Assembly (NCBI RefSeq): GCF_030849025.1
Contig: NZ_CP118224.1
Span: forward strand, 976,001 to 1,040,000
Reading direction: 5' to 3'
Source: Oceanimonas pelagia
GTDB taxonomy: Bacteria > Pseudomonadota > Gammaproteobacteria > Enterobacterales > Aeromonadaceae
Length of the DNA stretch: 64,000 nt
Positions 8,412-16,565 of this stretch are shown one piece after another. Position 1 is the stretch's first letter; each line of letters starts with the position of its first letter. A program made the position numbers and the translations under genes. The notes beneath the pieces are model-generated. The model made no database searches. It was not told where the DNA came from and saw nothing but the letters and a program-made list of their open reading frames with translations.

Positions 8412-8926
8412 CATTTTAATAACGAGTATGCTCATATTTTTTCTTTGGTGATTTAGTGAGAGCTTTATTTAAGTTACTGATTTCATTGCGTAAACAATCA
8501 ATATTAAAACTTTTTGAAAGTGTGAAAAATGAGCATGCTCACTTACGCTCAGGCCTTGCTCACTATTCCCGAATGTGAAACGTATAACCTTTTTATCTAA
8601 ATTGCATTTTTATCGAGCAGCCTTTATTTTTGAGCATGCTTGCGCAGCCATATGTGCATGGTTGGCTGAATGTTAAAAATACACTGTACAAAAATCAGGC
8701 TTTTGGTCTGCATCAGGCCAGGCTACCGCCCTTCACTGTTGCTGAGGCGTAAGCGCATGCCTGAGGTACTCTTTTGGGGCTGTATTTTTGTCGTATGAGG
8801 CTGAAAAAGCAACGGGGAGAGGGCATTTTGCGAGGCTGGTGTGGGATTTTGGTGGGGTTTATGGGTGGTTTTTGGTGATGTGCGGCGTTTAGGGCAGGGT
8901 GTTTGGGGTGAGTTTGGTGGCGTCTG

Positions 8927-8982
8927 CTCTGGGTTCCCGTCCCCCGCCTTTGCGGCGAATGACGTTCCTTCGCGGGAATGAC
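8927..8982. repeat. Pair of interspersed hairpin repeats, reverse orientation
   Basis: Two tandem, diverged copies: one around CCCCCGCCTTTGCGGCGAAT and one ending CCTTCGCGGGAATGAC. Same family as the copy at 6671. Confidence 0.75.
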
Positions 8983-8984
8983 TA

Positions 8985-9017
8985 AAAACAAAAAGCCGGC
9001 CAATGTGGCCGGCTTTT
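8985..9017 (-). terminator. Terminator of the rhlE-like gene
   Basis: Minus-strand stem AAAAGCCGGCC / GGCCGGCTTTT (8991-9001 with 9007-9017) with a 5-base loop, followed by TTTTTGTTTTT. Confidence 0.9.
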
Positions 9018-9025
9018 GCACTTGG

Positions 9026-10402
9026 TTATCGAGAATACCGCTCTGCACGCTTGCCGCGCAGTTTCTTTTTCTTCGGCCCGGCTTTTTCGGTGGTGGTCTT
9101 TTTCAGGCGCACGGGGCTTGGGCTGCGCTTTTTGCCGCTGTCGGTGCGGTTGCTCTTGGGCGGGTTGTGGCCGCCGGCGCCTTCCAGTTCAATGGTGGTG
9201 GCGGTGGCCTTGTTGGAGCGGCCGGAGAGCACCTTGCGGGAGATCTTCTTCAAGAGTACATCCCGGTTGGAGACTTCATAGCCCGGCTTGTTGATGCGCT
9301 TGATGGGGGCGCCAATCAGTTTCTCAATGCGCGCCAGGGTCTGCTCTTCTTCCCGGCTTACAAAGGAAATGGCCTTGCCCGGGGCGCCGGCGCGGCCGGT
9401 GCGGCCAATGCGGTGCACATAGTCTTCCGGCAGGTAGGGCAGGTTGAAGTTCACCACCTGCTCCAGGCCCTGAATGTCCAGGCCGCGGGCGGCCACTTCG
9501 GTGGCGATCAGCACCTGCAGCTTGCCGGACTTGAAGTCGGCAATGGCCCGGCGCCGGCTGCCCTGGCTCTTGTCACCGTGGCACACCGCCGCTTCCACCT
9601 TGCGCTTTTTCAGCCCGGCCTGCAGCCGGTCTGCCTGCTCCTTGGTGCTGGTGAACACCAGCACCTGAAACCAGTTCTGCTCGTCGAGCAGTTGTTCAAA
9701 CAGCTCAATCTTGCGGCTTTCTTCCACCGGATACACCGCATGGCGCACGGTGTCTGCGGTGCTGTTTACGCGAGTCACGCGAATTTGCTGATGGTTGTGC
9801 AGCACCTTGTGGGCCAGCTCGTTTACCGCCGGTGAGGTGGTGGCGGAAAACAGCAGGGTCTGGCGCTTGGGCGCGGTCAGCTGCATCAGCTTGAGCACAT
9901 CGGCAATAAAGCCCATGTCGAGCATGCGGTCGGCTTCGTCCAGCACCACAAATTCCACGTCGGTCAGGGCCACGTTGCCCAGGGTAATGTGCTCCATCAG
10001 CCGGCCGGGGGTGGAGATCACCAGATCGCTGCCGGCGCGCAGCTTGTTGGCCTGGCCGCCCATTTTCACGCCGCCATAGAGGGCGGTTACGCTCAGGTCC
10101 AGGTATTTGGCATAGGCGGTAATGTTGTCGGCCAGCTGCTCGGCCAGTTCCCGGGTGGGGGTGAGGATCAGCGCCCGCGGGCGTCGCTCCACCGTGGCCC
10201 TGGGGTTGTCGAGCATGCGTTGCAGCACGGGAATGGCAAAGGCGGCGGTTTTGCCGGTGCCGGTTTGCGCGGTGACCTGCAGGTCCTTGCCGCGGCGGGC
10301 GGGCACTATGGCCTGGGTTTGTACCGGGGTCATTGCACTGTAGCCACAGTCTGCCAGCGCGCGCTGCAGCTCGGGGGCCAGATCCAGAGATGAAAATTGC
10401 AT
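9026..10402 (-). CDS. rhlE: DEAD-box ATP-dependent RNA helicase, RhlE type
   Basis: 458 residues. Motifs in order: Q motif region (GYSAMTPVQTQAI), Walker A AQTGTGKT near residue 45, PTRELAEQ, STPGR, DEAD, SAT, then the second RecA lobe with ATEVAARGLDI and HRIGRTGRAG. The C-terminus is a lysine/arginine-rich tail ending KKKKLRGKRAERYSR, typical of RhlE and useful for RNA binding. It probably remodels structured RNA during ribosome assembly or RNA decay. An AGAGGAA ribosome site precedes the ATG. It is a single-gene unit with its own terminator. RhlE rather than SrmB or RhlB is based on overall pattern. Confidence 0.88.
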   Translation of the reverse strand: MQFSSLDLAPELQRALADCGYSAMTPVQTQAIVPARRGKDLQVTAQTGTGKTAAFAIPVLQRMLDNPRATVERRPRALILTPTRELAEQLADNITAYAKYLDLSVTALYGGVKMGGQANKLRAGSDLVISTPGRLMEHITLGNVALTDVEFVVLDEADRMLDMGFIADVLKLMQLTAPKRQTLLFSATTSPAVNELAHKVLHNHQQIRVTRVNSTADTVRHAVYPVEESRKIELFEQLLDEQNWFQVLVFTSTKEQADRLQAGLKKRKVEAAVCHGDKSQGSRRRAIADFKSGKLQVLIATEVAARGLDIQGLEQVVNFNLPYLPEDYVHRIGRTGRAGAPGKAISFVSREEEQTLARIEKLIGAPIKRINKPGYEVSNRDVLLKKISRKVLSGRSNKATATTIELEGAGGHNPPKSNRTDSGKKRSPSPVRLKKTTTEKAGPKKKKLRGKRAERYSR

Positions 10403-10676
10403 GTGAGTTCCTCTGTAGTGTCGCTACAGTCAAAAAATCGAGGGGGGAATATACCGTATTTTGACGTTTTAAGGTGAGAAAGTTTTGACATGAAGCGAGG
10501 CTGTGCAAGGCACATGCGTTGTTGTTCGGGATATCTTGATTATGACCGAGTCTGGTTTAAGTATTTGAATAACTTGCGCTTTAAGTGGGGGCTCAGATAG
10601 GGGATTGCCTGGGTGAGCAAACGGTCAGGCAGGTTGGTGCGTATGTTGCAGGGTGCGGTCAAGGGAAGGTTGGGTC

Positions 10677-11743
10677 ATGGATGGTGAATTTATGGAATAT
10701 CACGAGTACGGCATGCTGGCCGTCACCGAAGCGGGTTACTGGATAAGTGTATATTCGGCCTGGGCTGCTCTGGCGCTGGTAGCGAGTCTCACGGGAGCGG
10801 GGCTGTGGCTTTTCTGGCGTTGTCACAAGCGTTTGCAAGCGCTGCAACGGCGGGTGCAGGAGCTGGGTGAAAATGCCGACTCTTTTCGTTATCTGGTTGA
10901 AACCGCTCACGAAGGCATCGTGGTGGTGCAGAATAAACGGCTGGTCTACCTGAATCCGCGTATGTGCGAGATGACCGGTTACAGTGAAGCCGAGCTGAAA
11001 GCGTTGCCGTCCTTTCTGCCCCTGATAGATCCTTCCGTGCGGGACGTCATGATGGCGAATCATCTGCGCCGGCTGGCCGGTGAGCCGTCTCCGCAACGCT
11101 ATGAAAGCCTGTTTCTGAAAAAGGACGGCAGCAGTTATCCCATTGAACTCAGCGGTGTCGCCATTGTGTGGCAAGGGCGGCCGGCTACCCTGAACATGCT
11201 CACCGATATTTCCGCGCGCAAGGTGGCCGAAGAGAAAATGCAGTACCTGGCGCATCACGACCTTCTCACCGGCCTGCCCAATCGTTACATGCTCCACGAA
11301 CGTCTGCAGCAGGCAATTGCGCTGGCTCAGCGTACCGGCGTGCCGCTGGCCGTGCTGTTTATCGATCTCAATGGTTTCAAGCAGGTGAATGATAGCCATG
11401 GCCATGAGGTGGGAGACTGCCTTTTGCAGCAGGTGGCCATGCGCATCAAACCGTTGCTGAGAGAGTCCGATACCCTGGCCCGCATGGGTGGCGATGAATT
11501 TGTGGCACTGCTGACGCAGGTGTCAGACCCGCAGGGAGTGGCGCACACGGTGGCGCGCATCAAGGGGCCATGGCGGATCCGTTTCGGATGAATGGGGTGT
11601 TATTACACAGCTGCGTCAGTGTGGGGGTGGCGCTGTACCCGCAAGACGGCGCCACGGCGCAGGCCCTGCTGAACCAGGCCGACCACAAGATGTATGCCGA
11701 TAAACACCGTTTTTACCAGCGCAAGACGCTGGCGCAAGGCTAA
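10677..11743 (+). pseudogene. PAS-GGDEF diguanylate cyclase gene broken by a one-base frameshift
   Basis: A membrane segment (about residues 23-45) is followed by a PAS domain (about 70-190) and a GGDEF domain with RESD (inhibitory-site RxxD) five residues before MGGDEF. The first frame stops at 11589, inside the domain. The rest of the fold, SCVSVGVALYPQDG and ALLNQADHKMYADKHRF, continues in another frame to a TAA at 11743. The frames join if the run of four G at 11564-11567 had one more G (K-G-A-M-A-D-P-F). The truncated form lacks the C-terminal third of the cyclase and should be inactive, unless this is a sequencing error or a slippage site. Start at 10677 is chosen because AGGGAAGG precedes it; GTG at 10653 is also possible. 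Confidence 0.8.
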
Positions 11744-11885
11744 GTCAGGTGCGCTGTCGCCCCTTCTTGCCATTTATTCTTTTATTCAATAAATCTCATT
11801 TGAATATTTAATTTTTCAATAAACAGGCGGGCTTCTACCATGCATTTAGTCGAGTCATGCTCACACCGATAAAAAGGAGCTGCTT

Positions 11886-12554
11886 GTGAAGCGTTCGCGT
11901 TTGCCCATTTACCTTGTCTGGCTGGGAGCCCTGCTGATGTCTGTGGTAACGATGGCCGGCGAGCCGGAACAACAACTGCGGGCGGCGGCCATCAAGGGCG
12001 ATGCCGAACGCATTGTCACCCTGCTGGAACAGGGCGCCGGGCTGGAAAGCCGGGACGACGACGGCCGCACCGCACTGATGCTGGCCACCCGTCACAACCG
12101 GGTGGAGGCGGCGCGGGTGTTGATCGCCGCCGGTGCCGACGTGAACGCCAAGGACCATATTCACGACAGCCCCTACCTGTATGCCGGCGCCAGTGGCTAT
12201 AACGATATTCTGGCGCTCACCCTGGCCCATGGTGCCGATCTGGCCAGCACCAACCGTTATGGCGGTACCGCCCTGATTCCCGCCGCCGAGCGCGGCCATG
12301 TGGATACGGTGAACATGCTGATCGCCGCCGGGGTGAATGTGGATCACATCAACCGGCTGCACTGGACCGCCTTAATGGAAGCCATTGTGCTGGGGCAGGG
12401 CGGGCCGGAACATACTCGGATTGTGGCGCTGCTGCTGGACGCCGGCGCCGACCCCAACATTGCCGACGCCGACGGCATCACCCCGCTGCAGCATGCCCGG
12501 AAGCGCGGCTACACCGGCATGGTGCGGCTGCTGGAACAGGCCGGCGCCCACTGA
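11886..12554 (+). CDS. Exported ankyrin-repeat protein
   Basis: 222 residues with a GTG start behind AAAAGGAG. A signal peptide (residues 1-24, cut probably after VVTMA) is followed by five to six ankyrin repeats, seen as DDDGRTALMLATRHNRVEAA, LIAAGADVN, GGTALIPAAERGHVDTV, LIAAGVNVD, LLLDAGADPN and DGITPLQHARKRGYTGMVRLL. It probably acts as a periplasmic protein-binding scaffold. Similar small periplasmic ankyrin proteins sit beside catalases or toxins in other bacteria, but no such partner is visible here. The next gene follows after 28 bases and may be co-transcribed. Confidence 0.82.
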   Translation: MKRSRLPIYLVWLGALLMSVVTMAGEPEQQLRAAAIKGDAERIVTLLEQGAGLESRDDDGRTALMLATRHNRVEAARVLIAAGADVNAKDHIHDSPYLYAGASGYNDILALTLAHGADLASTNRYGGTALIPAAERGHVDTVNMLIAAGVNVDHINRLHWTALMEAIVLGQGGPEHTRIVALLLDAGADPNIADADGITPLQHARKRGYTGMVRLLEQAGAH

Positions 12555-12582
12555 ACCTTACCCCCGTAACCGGAATGCATAA

Positions 12583-13773
12583 ATGACCGCTCAATCCCGT
12601 TCTTTTGCCCGAGAGCAGGGCGCCATGCTGCTGCTGGTGGTGCTTGTTGGCCTGAACCTGCGTCCTTTTATTACCGGCCCGGGCCCGGTGATGGAGATGA
12701 TCCGCACCGGCACCGGTCTCAGTTATGTGGGCATGTCGCTGCTCACCCTGCTGCCGTTTTTGCTGATGGGGGTGGGTGCCTTTGTGTCGCCCGGGCTGCA
12801 GGCCAGGTGGGGCACCCGCCGGGGGCTGCTTACCGCCCTGGCGTTGCTGATGCTGGGCTCGGCCCTGCGGGGCATTGCCGGTAACGGCGTTACCCTGCTG
12901 TTTACCGCGCTGCTCTGTGGCATGGGCGTGGCCTTTGTGCAGTCGGTGTTTCCCGGCATTATCAAACAGCAGTTTGCGGGGCGCATGGCCATGGTCACCG
13001 GTCTCTATTCCGCCATGATCATGGGCGGCGGCGCCTTTGGCGCCCAGCTTACGCCCTGGCTGGCGGGCAGCGAGCATCACTGGCAGCAGGCGCTGGCCTG
13101 GCTGGCACTGCCGGTGGCTCTGGCCTGGTGGTGTGCCCGCAAGGTGCTGGCGGAGCAGGGCGGCAAGCGCCCCGAGCCGGGGCTGGCGAAGCGCCTGCTG
13201 GCCCGGCCCCGCACCTGGCAGCTGATGCTGTGCTTTGGCTTTGTTAACGCCGGTTACTCCACCATGGTGACCTGGCTGGCGCCCTATTATCAGCAACTGG
13301 GCTGGACGGCGGCGAGCAGCGCCGGCCTGGTGTCGGTAATGGCGGTGGCCCAGGCGGTGTCGGCGGTGGGCATTACCCTGCTGGCCCGGGGCCAGGACAG
13401 GCGCCCCTGGCTGTGGCTGACCCTGTTGCTGCAGTTCACCGGCTTTGCCGGCCTGCTGCTGCAGCCGGAGCTGGCGCCCTGGTTGTGGGTGGCGGTGTGT
13501 GGTGCAGGGCTGGGCGGCAACTTCTCCATGTCGCTGGTCACAGCGCTGGATCACTTGCCACAGCCTCAGCAGGCCGGTGTGCTCACCGCGCTGATGCAGG
13601 GCGGCGGCTTTTTGCTGGCGGCGCTGGGGCCGCTGGCAGTGTCGTTGTTGCTGGAGTGCACCGGCACCTTTGCCGCCGGCTGGACCCTGCATCTCGGCCT
13701 GGTGAGCGTGGTGTTGCTCACCACCCTGCGTTTTAACCCGCGGCGCTATGCCCAGGCCATGGCCAGTGCCTGA
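12583..13773 (+). CDS. MFS transporter, CynX/NimT-like
   Basis: 396 residues and twelve predicted membrane segments. The opening VGLNLRPFITGPGPVM is characteristic of the CynX/NimT cyanate and nitroimidazole-efflux subfamily of the major facilitator superfamily. The cytoplasmic loop ARWGTRRG between TM2 and TM3 is the MFS A-type motif. Substrate unknown. It lies immediately upstream of dddP, but a terminator separates them, so a role in DMSP or acrylate movement is only a possibility. The ribosome site is weak. Confidence 0.8.
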   Translation: MTAQSRSFAREQGAMLLLVVLVGLNLRPFITGPGPVMEMIRTGTGLSYVGMSLLTLLPFLLMGVGAFVSPGLQARWGTRRGLLTALALLMLGSALRGIAGNGVTLLFTALLCGMGVAFVQSVFPGIIKQQFAGRMAMVTGLYSAMIMGGGAFGAQLTPWLAGSEHHWQQALAWLALPVALAWWCARKVLAEQGGKRPEPGLAKRLLARPRTWQLMLCFGFVNAGYSTMVTWLAPYYQQLGWTAASSAGLVSVMAVAQAVSAVGITLLARGQDRRPWLWLTLLLQFTGFAGLLLQPELAPWLWVAVCGAGLGGNFSMSLVTALDHLPQPQQAGVLTALMQGGGFLLAALGPLAVSLLLECTGTFAAGWTLHLGLVSVVLLTTLRFNPRRYAQAMASA

Positions 13774-13781
13774 GGCCACAC

Positions 13782-13819
13782 GGCTCGCATGTTCTGCACT
13801 CATGCGAGCCTGAGTTTTT
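13782..13819 (+). terminator. Terminator between the MFS gene and dddP
   Basis: Perfect 10-bp stem GGCTCGCATG (13782-13791) and CATGCGAGCC (13801-13810), then TGAGTTTTT. Confidence 0.85.
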
Positions 13820-13912
13820 GTCGCTTTTTCACTCTGGTTGGTTGTGACAACTTATTAACATTTCTGCATGGGCAGGAATATTAATCACGGTCACTATCAG
13901 CAGGGGTAAACC

Positions 13913-15259
13913 ATGAACAGTGCTGGCTTTTTTACGTCGGTATCTTCCAACAGAAAGATCGATCCTTCCCGTCGCCGGGGGCAGTTCAAGCCCGATGGCT
14001 CCCTCAACGACAACGACAGGGTCGAAATCGGTCCCACCGAGCTGGCCTTTGCCGAATGGCGGGAGCGGGGGCTCACGCCACCCACCTTAAGCCGCATGCG
14101 GGAATACCGGCTGCAGCGCATTGTCGGCGAGCTGCAAAGGCGGGATCTGGCCGGGGTGCTGCTGTTCGACCCGCTTAATATTCGCTATGCCACCGACACC
14201 ACCAACATGCAGCTGTGGATCACCCACAACCATGCCCGGGCCTGTTTTGTGTCGGCGGCGGGCCATGTGATTTTATGGGACTTTCACAACTGCGAGCACC
14301 TGTCGGCCCACTTGCCGCTGGTAAAGGAGGTGCGCGGCGGCGCCGCCTTTTTCTATTTCGAAACCGGCAACAAAACCGAGCAGCACGCCGCCAGATTTGC
14401 CGCCGAGGTGCAGTCGGTGCTGCGGGAGCACGGTGGCAACAACCGGCGGCTGGCGATCGACAAAATCGAAATGGCCGGCTTTACCCAGCTGCAGCGCCTC
14501 GGCATTGACATGTTCGACGGCCAGGAGGTGATGGAGCTGGCCCGGGCCATCAAGAACGAAGACGAAGTCAACGCCATGCGCTGCGCCATTGCCTCAACCG
14601 AAATCGCCATGAAGCAAATGCAGCAGGCCTCGGTGCCGGGCGTCACCGAAAACGACATCTGGTCCATTCTGCATGCGGAAAACATTCGCCGGGGCGGCGA
14701 GTGGATTGAATGCCGCATTCTGTCTTCCGGCCCGCGCACCAACCCCTGGTTTCAGGAGTGCGGCCCCCGGGTGGTGCAGGCAGGGGAGCTGCTGGCCTTT
14801 GACAGCGACCTTATCGGCTCCTACGGCATGTGCGCCGACATTTCCCGCACCTGGCTGATTGGTGACCACGCGCCCACGGCGGAGCAGAAGCACCTGTATC
14901 GTGTGGCCCACGAGCATATTCAGCACAACATGAGCATCCTCAAGCCGGGCATGAGCTTTCGGGAGGTGACCGAGGCCGGCCTGTTGCTGCCCGAGCCTTA
15001 CCGGGCCCAGCGCTATGGCGTGATGATGCACGGCGTGGGGCTGTGTGACGAATACCCCTGCATTCGCTACCCGGAAGATCTGGAGGGCCACGGTTACGAC
15101 GGCGTGCTGGAGCCGGGCATGACCCTGTGCGTGGAGGCCTATGTGGGCGCCGTGGGCGGCCGGGAAGGGGTCAAGCTGGAAGATCAGGTGCTGATCACCG
15201 ACACCGGCGTGGAAAACCTGACTTCCTACCCCTTTGAGGCGGCCCTGCTGGCCGATTAG
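13913..15259 (+). CDS. dddP: Dimethylsulfoniopropionate lyase DddP
   Basis: 448 residues, M24B (Xaa-Pro peptidase/creatinase) fold, turning DMSP into dimethyl sulfide and acrylate. All six metal ligands expected for DddP are present: D297 and D299 in FDSDLIGSYG, D309 in CADISRTW, H373 in MMHGVGLCDE, E408 in CVEAYVG and E423 in KLEDQV. From memory these are each offset by exactly two from the ligands published for Ruegeria DddP, and the length also agrees. The pattern around H373 and the N-terminal SRRRGQFKPDGS region fit DddP rather than prolidase or creatinase. It is preceded by its own promoter region after a terminator, followed by a LysR gene, and lies near a BCCT carrier that could import DMSP. 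Confidence 0.88.
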   Translation: MNSAGFFTSVSSNRKIDPSRRRGQFKPDGSLNDNDRVEIGPTELAFAEWRERGLTPPTLSRMREYRLQRIVGELQRRDLAGVLLFDPLNIRYATDTTNMQLWITHNHARACFVSAAGHVILWDFHNCEHLSAHLPLVKEVRGGAAFFYFETGNKTEQHAARFAAEVQSVLREHGGNNRRLAIDKIEMAGFTQLQRLGIDMFDGQEVMELARAIKNEDEVNAMRCAIASTEIAMKQMQQASVPGVTENDIWSILHAENIRRGGEWIECRILSSGPRTNPWFQECGPRVVQAGELLAFDSDLIGSYGMCADISRTWLIGDHAPTAEQKHLYRVAHEHIQHNMSILKPGMSFREVTEAGLLLPEPYRAQRYGVMMHGVGLCDEYPCIRYPEDLEGHGYDGVLEPGMTLCVEAYVGAVGGREGVKLEDQVLITDTGVENLTSYPFEAALLAD

Positions 15260-15266
15260 GCCTGTT

Positions 15267-15292
15267 CTGGCTCCCGCCTTTGCGGGAGCCAG
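15267..15292 (+). terminator. Hairpin after dddP, possible terminator
   Basis: Perfect 11-bp stem CTGGCTCCCGC / GCGGGAGCCAG with a 4-base loop. There is no clear T tract after it, so it could be an mRNA-stabilising hairpin instead. Confidence 0.55.
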
Positions 15293-15423
15293 CAGCATTA
15301 TTTTCGGCGGGATCACATTCGTGCCTTTTGGCACCCTGTTGCCGCTGGTCGCCGCCGGAAATAATGCTAGAGTGCGCGCCGAAACGGACCGGAGCAGTTC
15401 GTCCATCTACGTCAGGAGCGACC

Positions 15424-16359
15424 ATGAAAATCAAGCCACTGCCGCCCATGAACAGCCTGATTGTGTTCGAGGCGGCGGCCCGCCACCTCAGCTTTACCCT
15501 GGCCGCCAATGAACTGAGCGTGACTCAGGGCGCCATCAGCCGGCAAATTCGCCAGCTGGAAGAATATCTGGGCAAGGACCTGTTCGTGCGGGCCAACCGC
15601 AATATTTCCCTTACCCCCACCGGCATGCAGTATTACCAGACCATTTACCGCGCCCTGCTGGATGTGGCCCAGGCCACCGGCGAAATTAAAAAGTGGCAGG
15701 GTGAGCAGCAAATTACCGTGGCCACCACCAACGCCATGGCGGCGCTGTGGCTGCTGCCCAAGGTGGCGGCGTTTCAGCGCGAGCATGGCGAAGTGGATCT
15801 GCGCATTCTCGCCTCGGATCAGGTCACCGACTTCCGCCGGCTCGACTGCGATATTGCACTGTTTTATTGCCGGCTGCCGCCGGCGGAGATGAAGGTGACC
15901 CGGCTGTTTCCCGAAGAGGTGTTTCCGGTGTGCAGCCCGGGTTATCTGGAACGCACCAGAGACTGGGGTTCACCGGAAGAGCTGTTCAGCAGAACGCTGC
16001 TCTATCTGGATGAATCCCAGCGTGACTGGCTGACCTGGCAGGAATGGTTCGAGCAGGTGGGCTGGTCGAACATTCAGCCCCGCAACCGCATTAACATCAA
16101 CAACTACCCCATGCTGATCCAGGCCGCCGTGAACGGCCAGGGCATTGCCCTGGCCTGGGGCTCGCTGGTGGATGAGTACCTGGAGAACGGCGCTTTGGTG
16201 CGGCCGGTAGACACGGTGCTGCGCACCCCCGCCAGTTTCTGCATGCTGGAGCCGCTGAACCGGGGCGTGGTGCCCAACAGCGTGAAACTGTTCCGCAGCT
16301 GGCTGCTGGAGCAGTTGCCGGGTCAGGTGGGTGAAAAGGGCCTGCACGACGGCAGTTGA
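15424..16359 (+). CDS. LysR-family regulator, GcvA-like
   Basis: 311 residues. The N-terminal winged helix-turn-helix reads MNSLIVFEAAARHLSFTLAA then LSVTQGAISRQIRQLEEYLG, the GcvA/AmpR type of LysR protein. The remainder is the effector-binding domain. The start at 15424 puts the helix-turn-helix at the usual distance from the N-terminus; an in-frame extension to 15280 lacks this fit. It lies between dddP and the BCCT carrier gene and is the obvious candidate to control one or both, but this is inferred from position alone. Confidence 0.85.
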   Translation: MKIKPLPPMNSLIVFEAAARHLSFTLAANELSVTQGAISRQIRQLEEYLGKDLFVRANRNISLTPTGMQYYQTIYRALLDVAQATGEIKKWQGEQQITVATTNAMAALWLLPKVAAFQREHGEVDLRILASDQVTDFRRLDCDIALFYCRLPPAEMKVTRLFPEEVFPVCSPGYLERTRDWGSPEELFSRTLLYLDESQRDWLTWQEWFEQVGWSNIQPRNRININNYPMLIQAAVNGQGIALAWGSLVDEYLENGALVRPVDTVLRTPASFCMLEPLNRGVVPNSVKLFRSWLLEQLPGQVGEKGLHDGS

Positions 16360-16382
16360 GCGAGGATCCATTTATCGCTTTT

Positions 16383-16430
16383 GTCATTCCCGCGTTGTTA
16401 TTTGTCATTCCCGCGAAGGCGGGAATCCAT
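16383..16430. repeat. Interspersed hairpin repeat, one truncated and one full copy
   Basis: GTCATTCCCGCG at 16383 stops after the left arm. A complete copy with arms CATTCCCGC and GCGGGAAT starts at 16403. Confidence 0.8.
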
Positions 16431-16509
16431 TTTTCAGACGCTGTCTTGCTCTAATACCGTGCACGTCTGCTCTGGACTTCCACCTGCGCGGAAGCGACGG
16501 TGCTCAACA

Positions 16510-16540
16510 AAAAACCGGCATGTCGCCATGCCGGTTTTTG
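16510..16540. terminator. Bidirectional terminator between lysR and the BCCT gene
   Basis: Perfect 12-bp stem AAAACCGGCATG (16511-16522) and CATGCCGGTTTT (16527-16538), with A-rich and T-rich flanks on the two sides. It can serve both convergent genes. Confidence 0.9.
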
Positions 16541-16565
16541 TTGTTAACGCTGGTTGTCAGGCTGC

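Larger units (their letters stand above)
8386..9025. other. 640-base intergenic region, AT-rich half plus repeat and terminator
   Basis: I see no credible gene. Bases 8386-8720 are AT-rich and hold three copies of a palindrome-like word: GAGTATGCTCA (8424), the perfect TGAGCATGCTCA (8530-8541) and TGAGCATGCT (8631), spaced about 100 bases apart. Bases 8927-8982 hold two inverted copies of the interspersed hairpin repeat. Bases 8985-9017 hold the terminator of the minus-strand helicase gene. Confidence 0.7.

Noticed and set aside
8684-8699. LexA-box-like CTGT-N8-CAGG, as found before integron integrases
   Set aside because: The right half does not match ACAG and no integrase gene follows.
8713-9048. 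Minus-strand open frame of about 111 codons
   Set aside because: It runs through the hairpin repeats and the helicase terminator, is rich in P, Q, R and H, and matches no family pattern.
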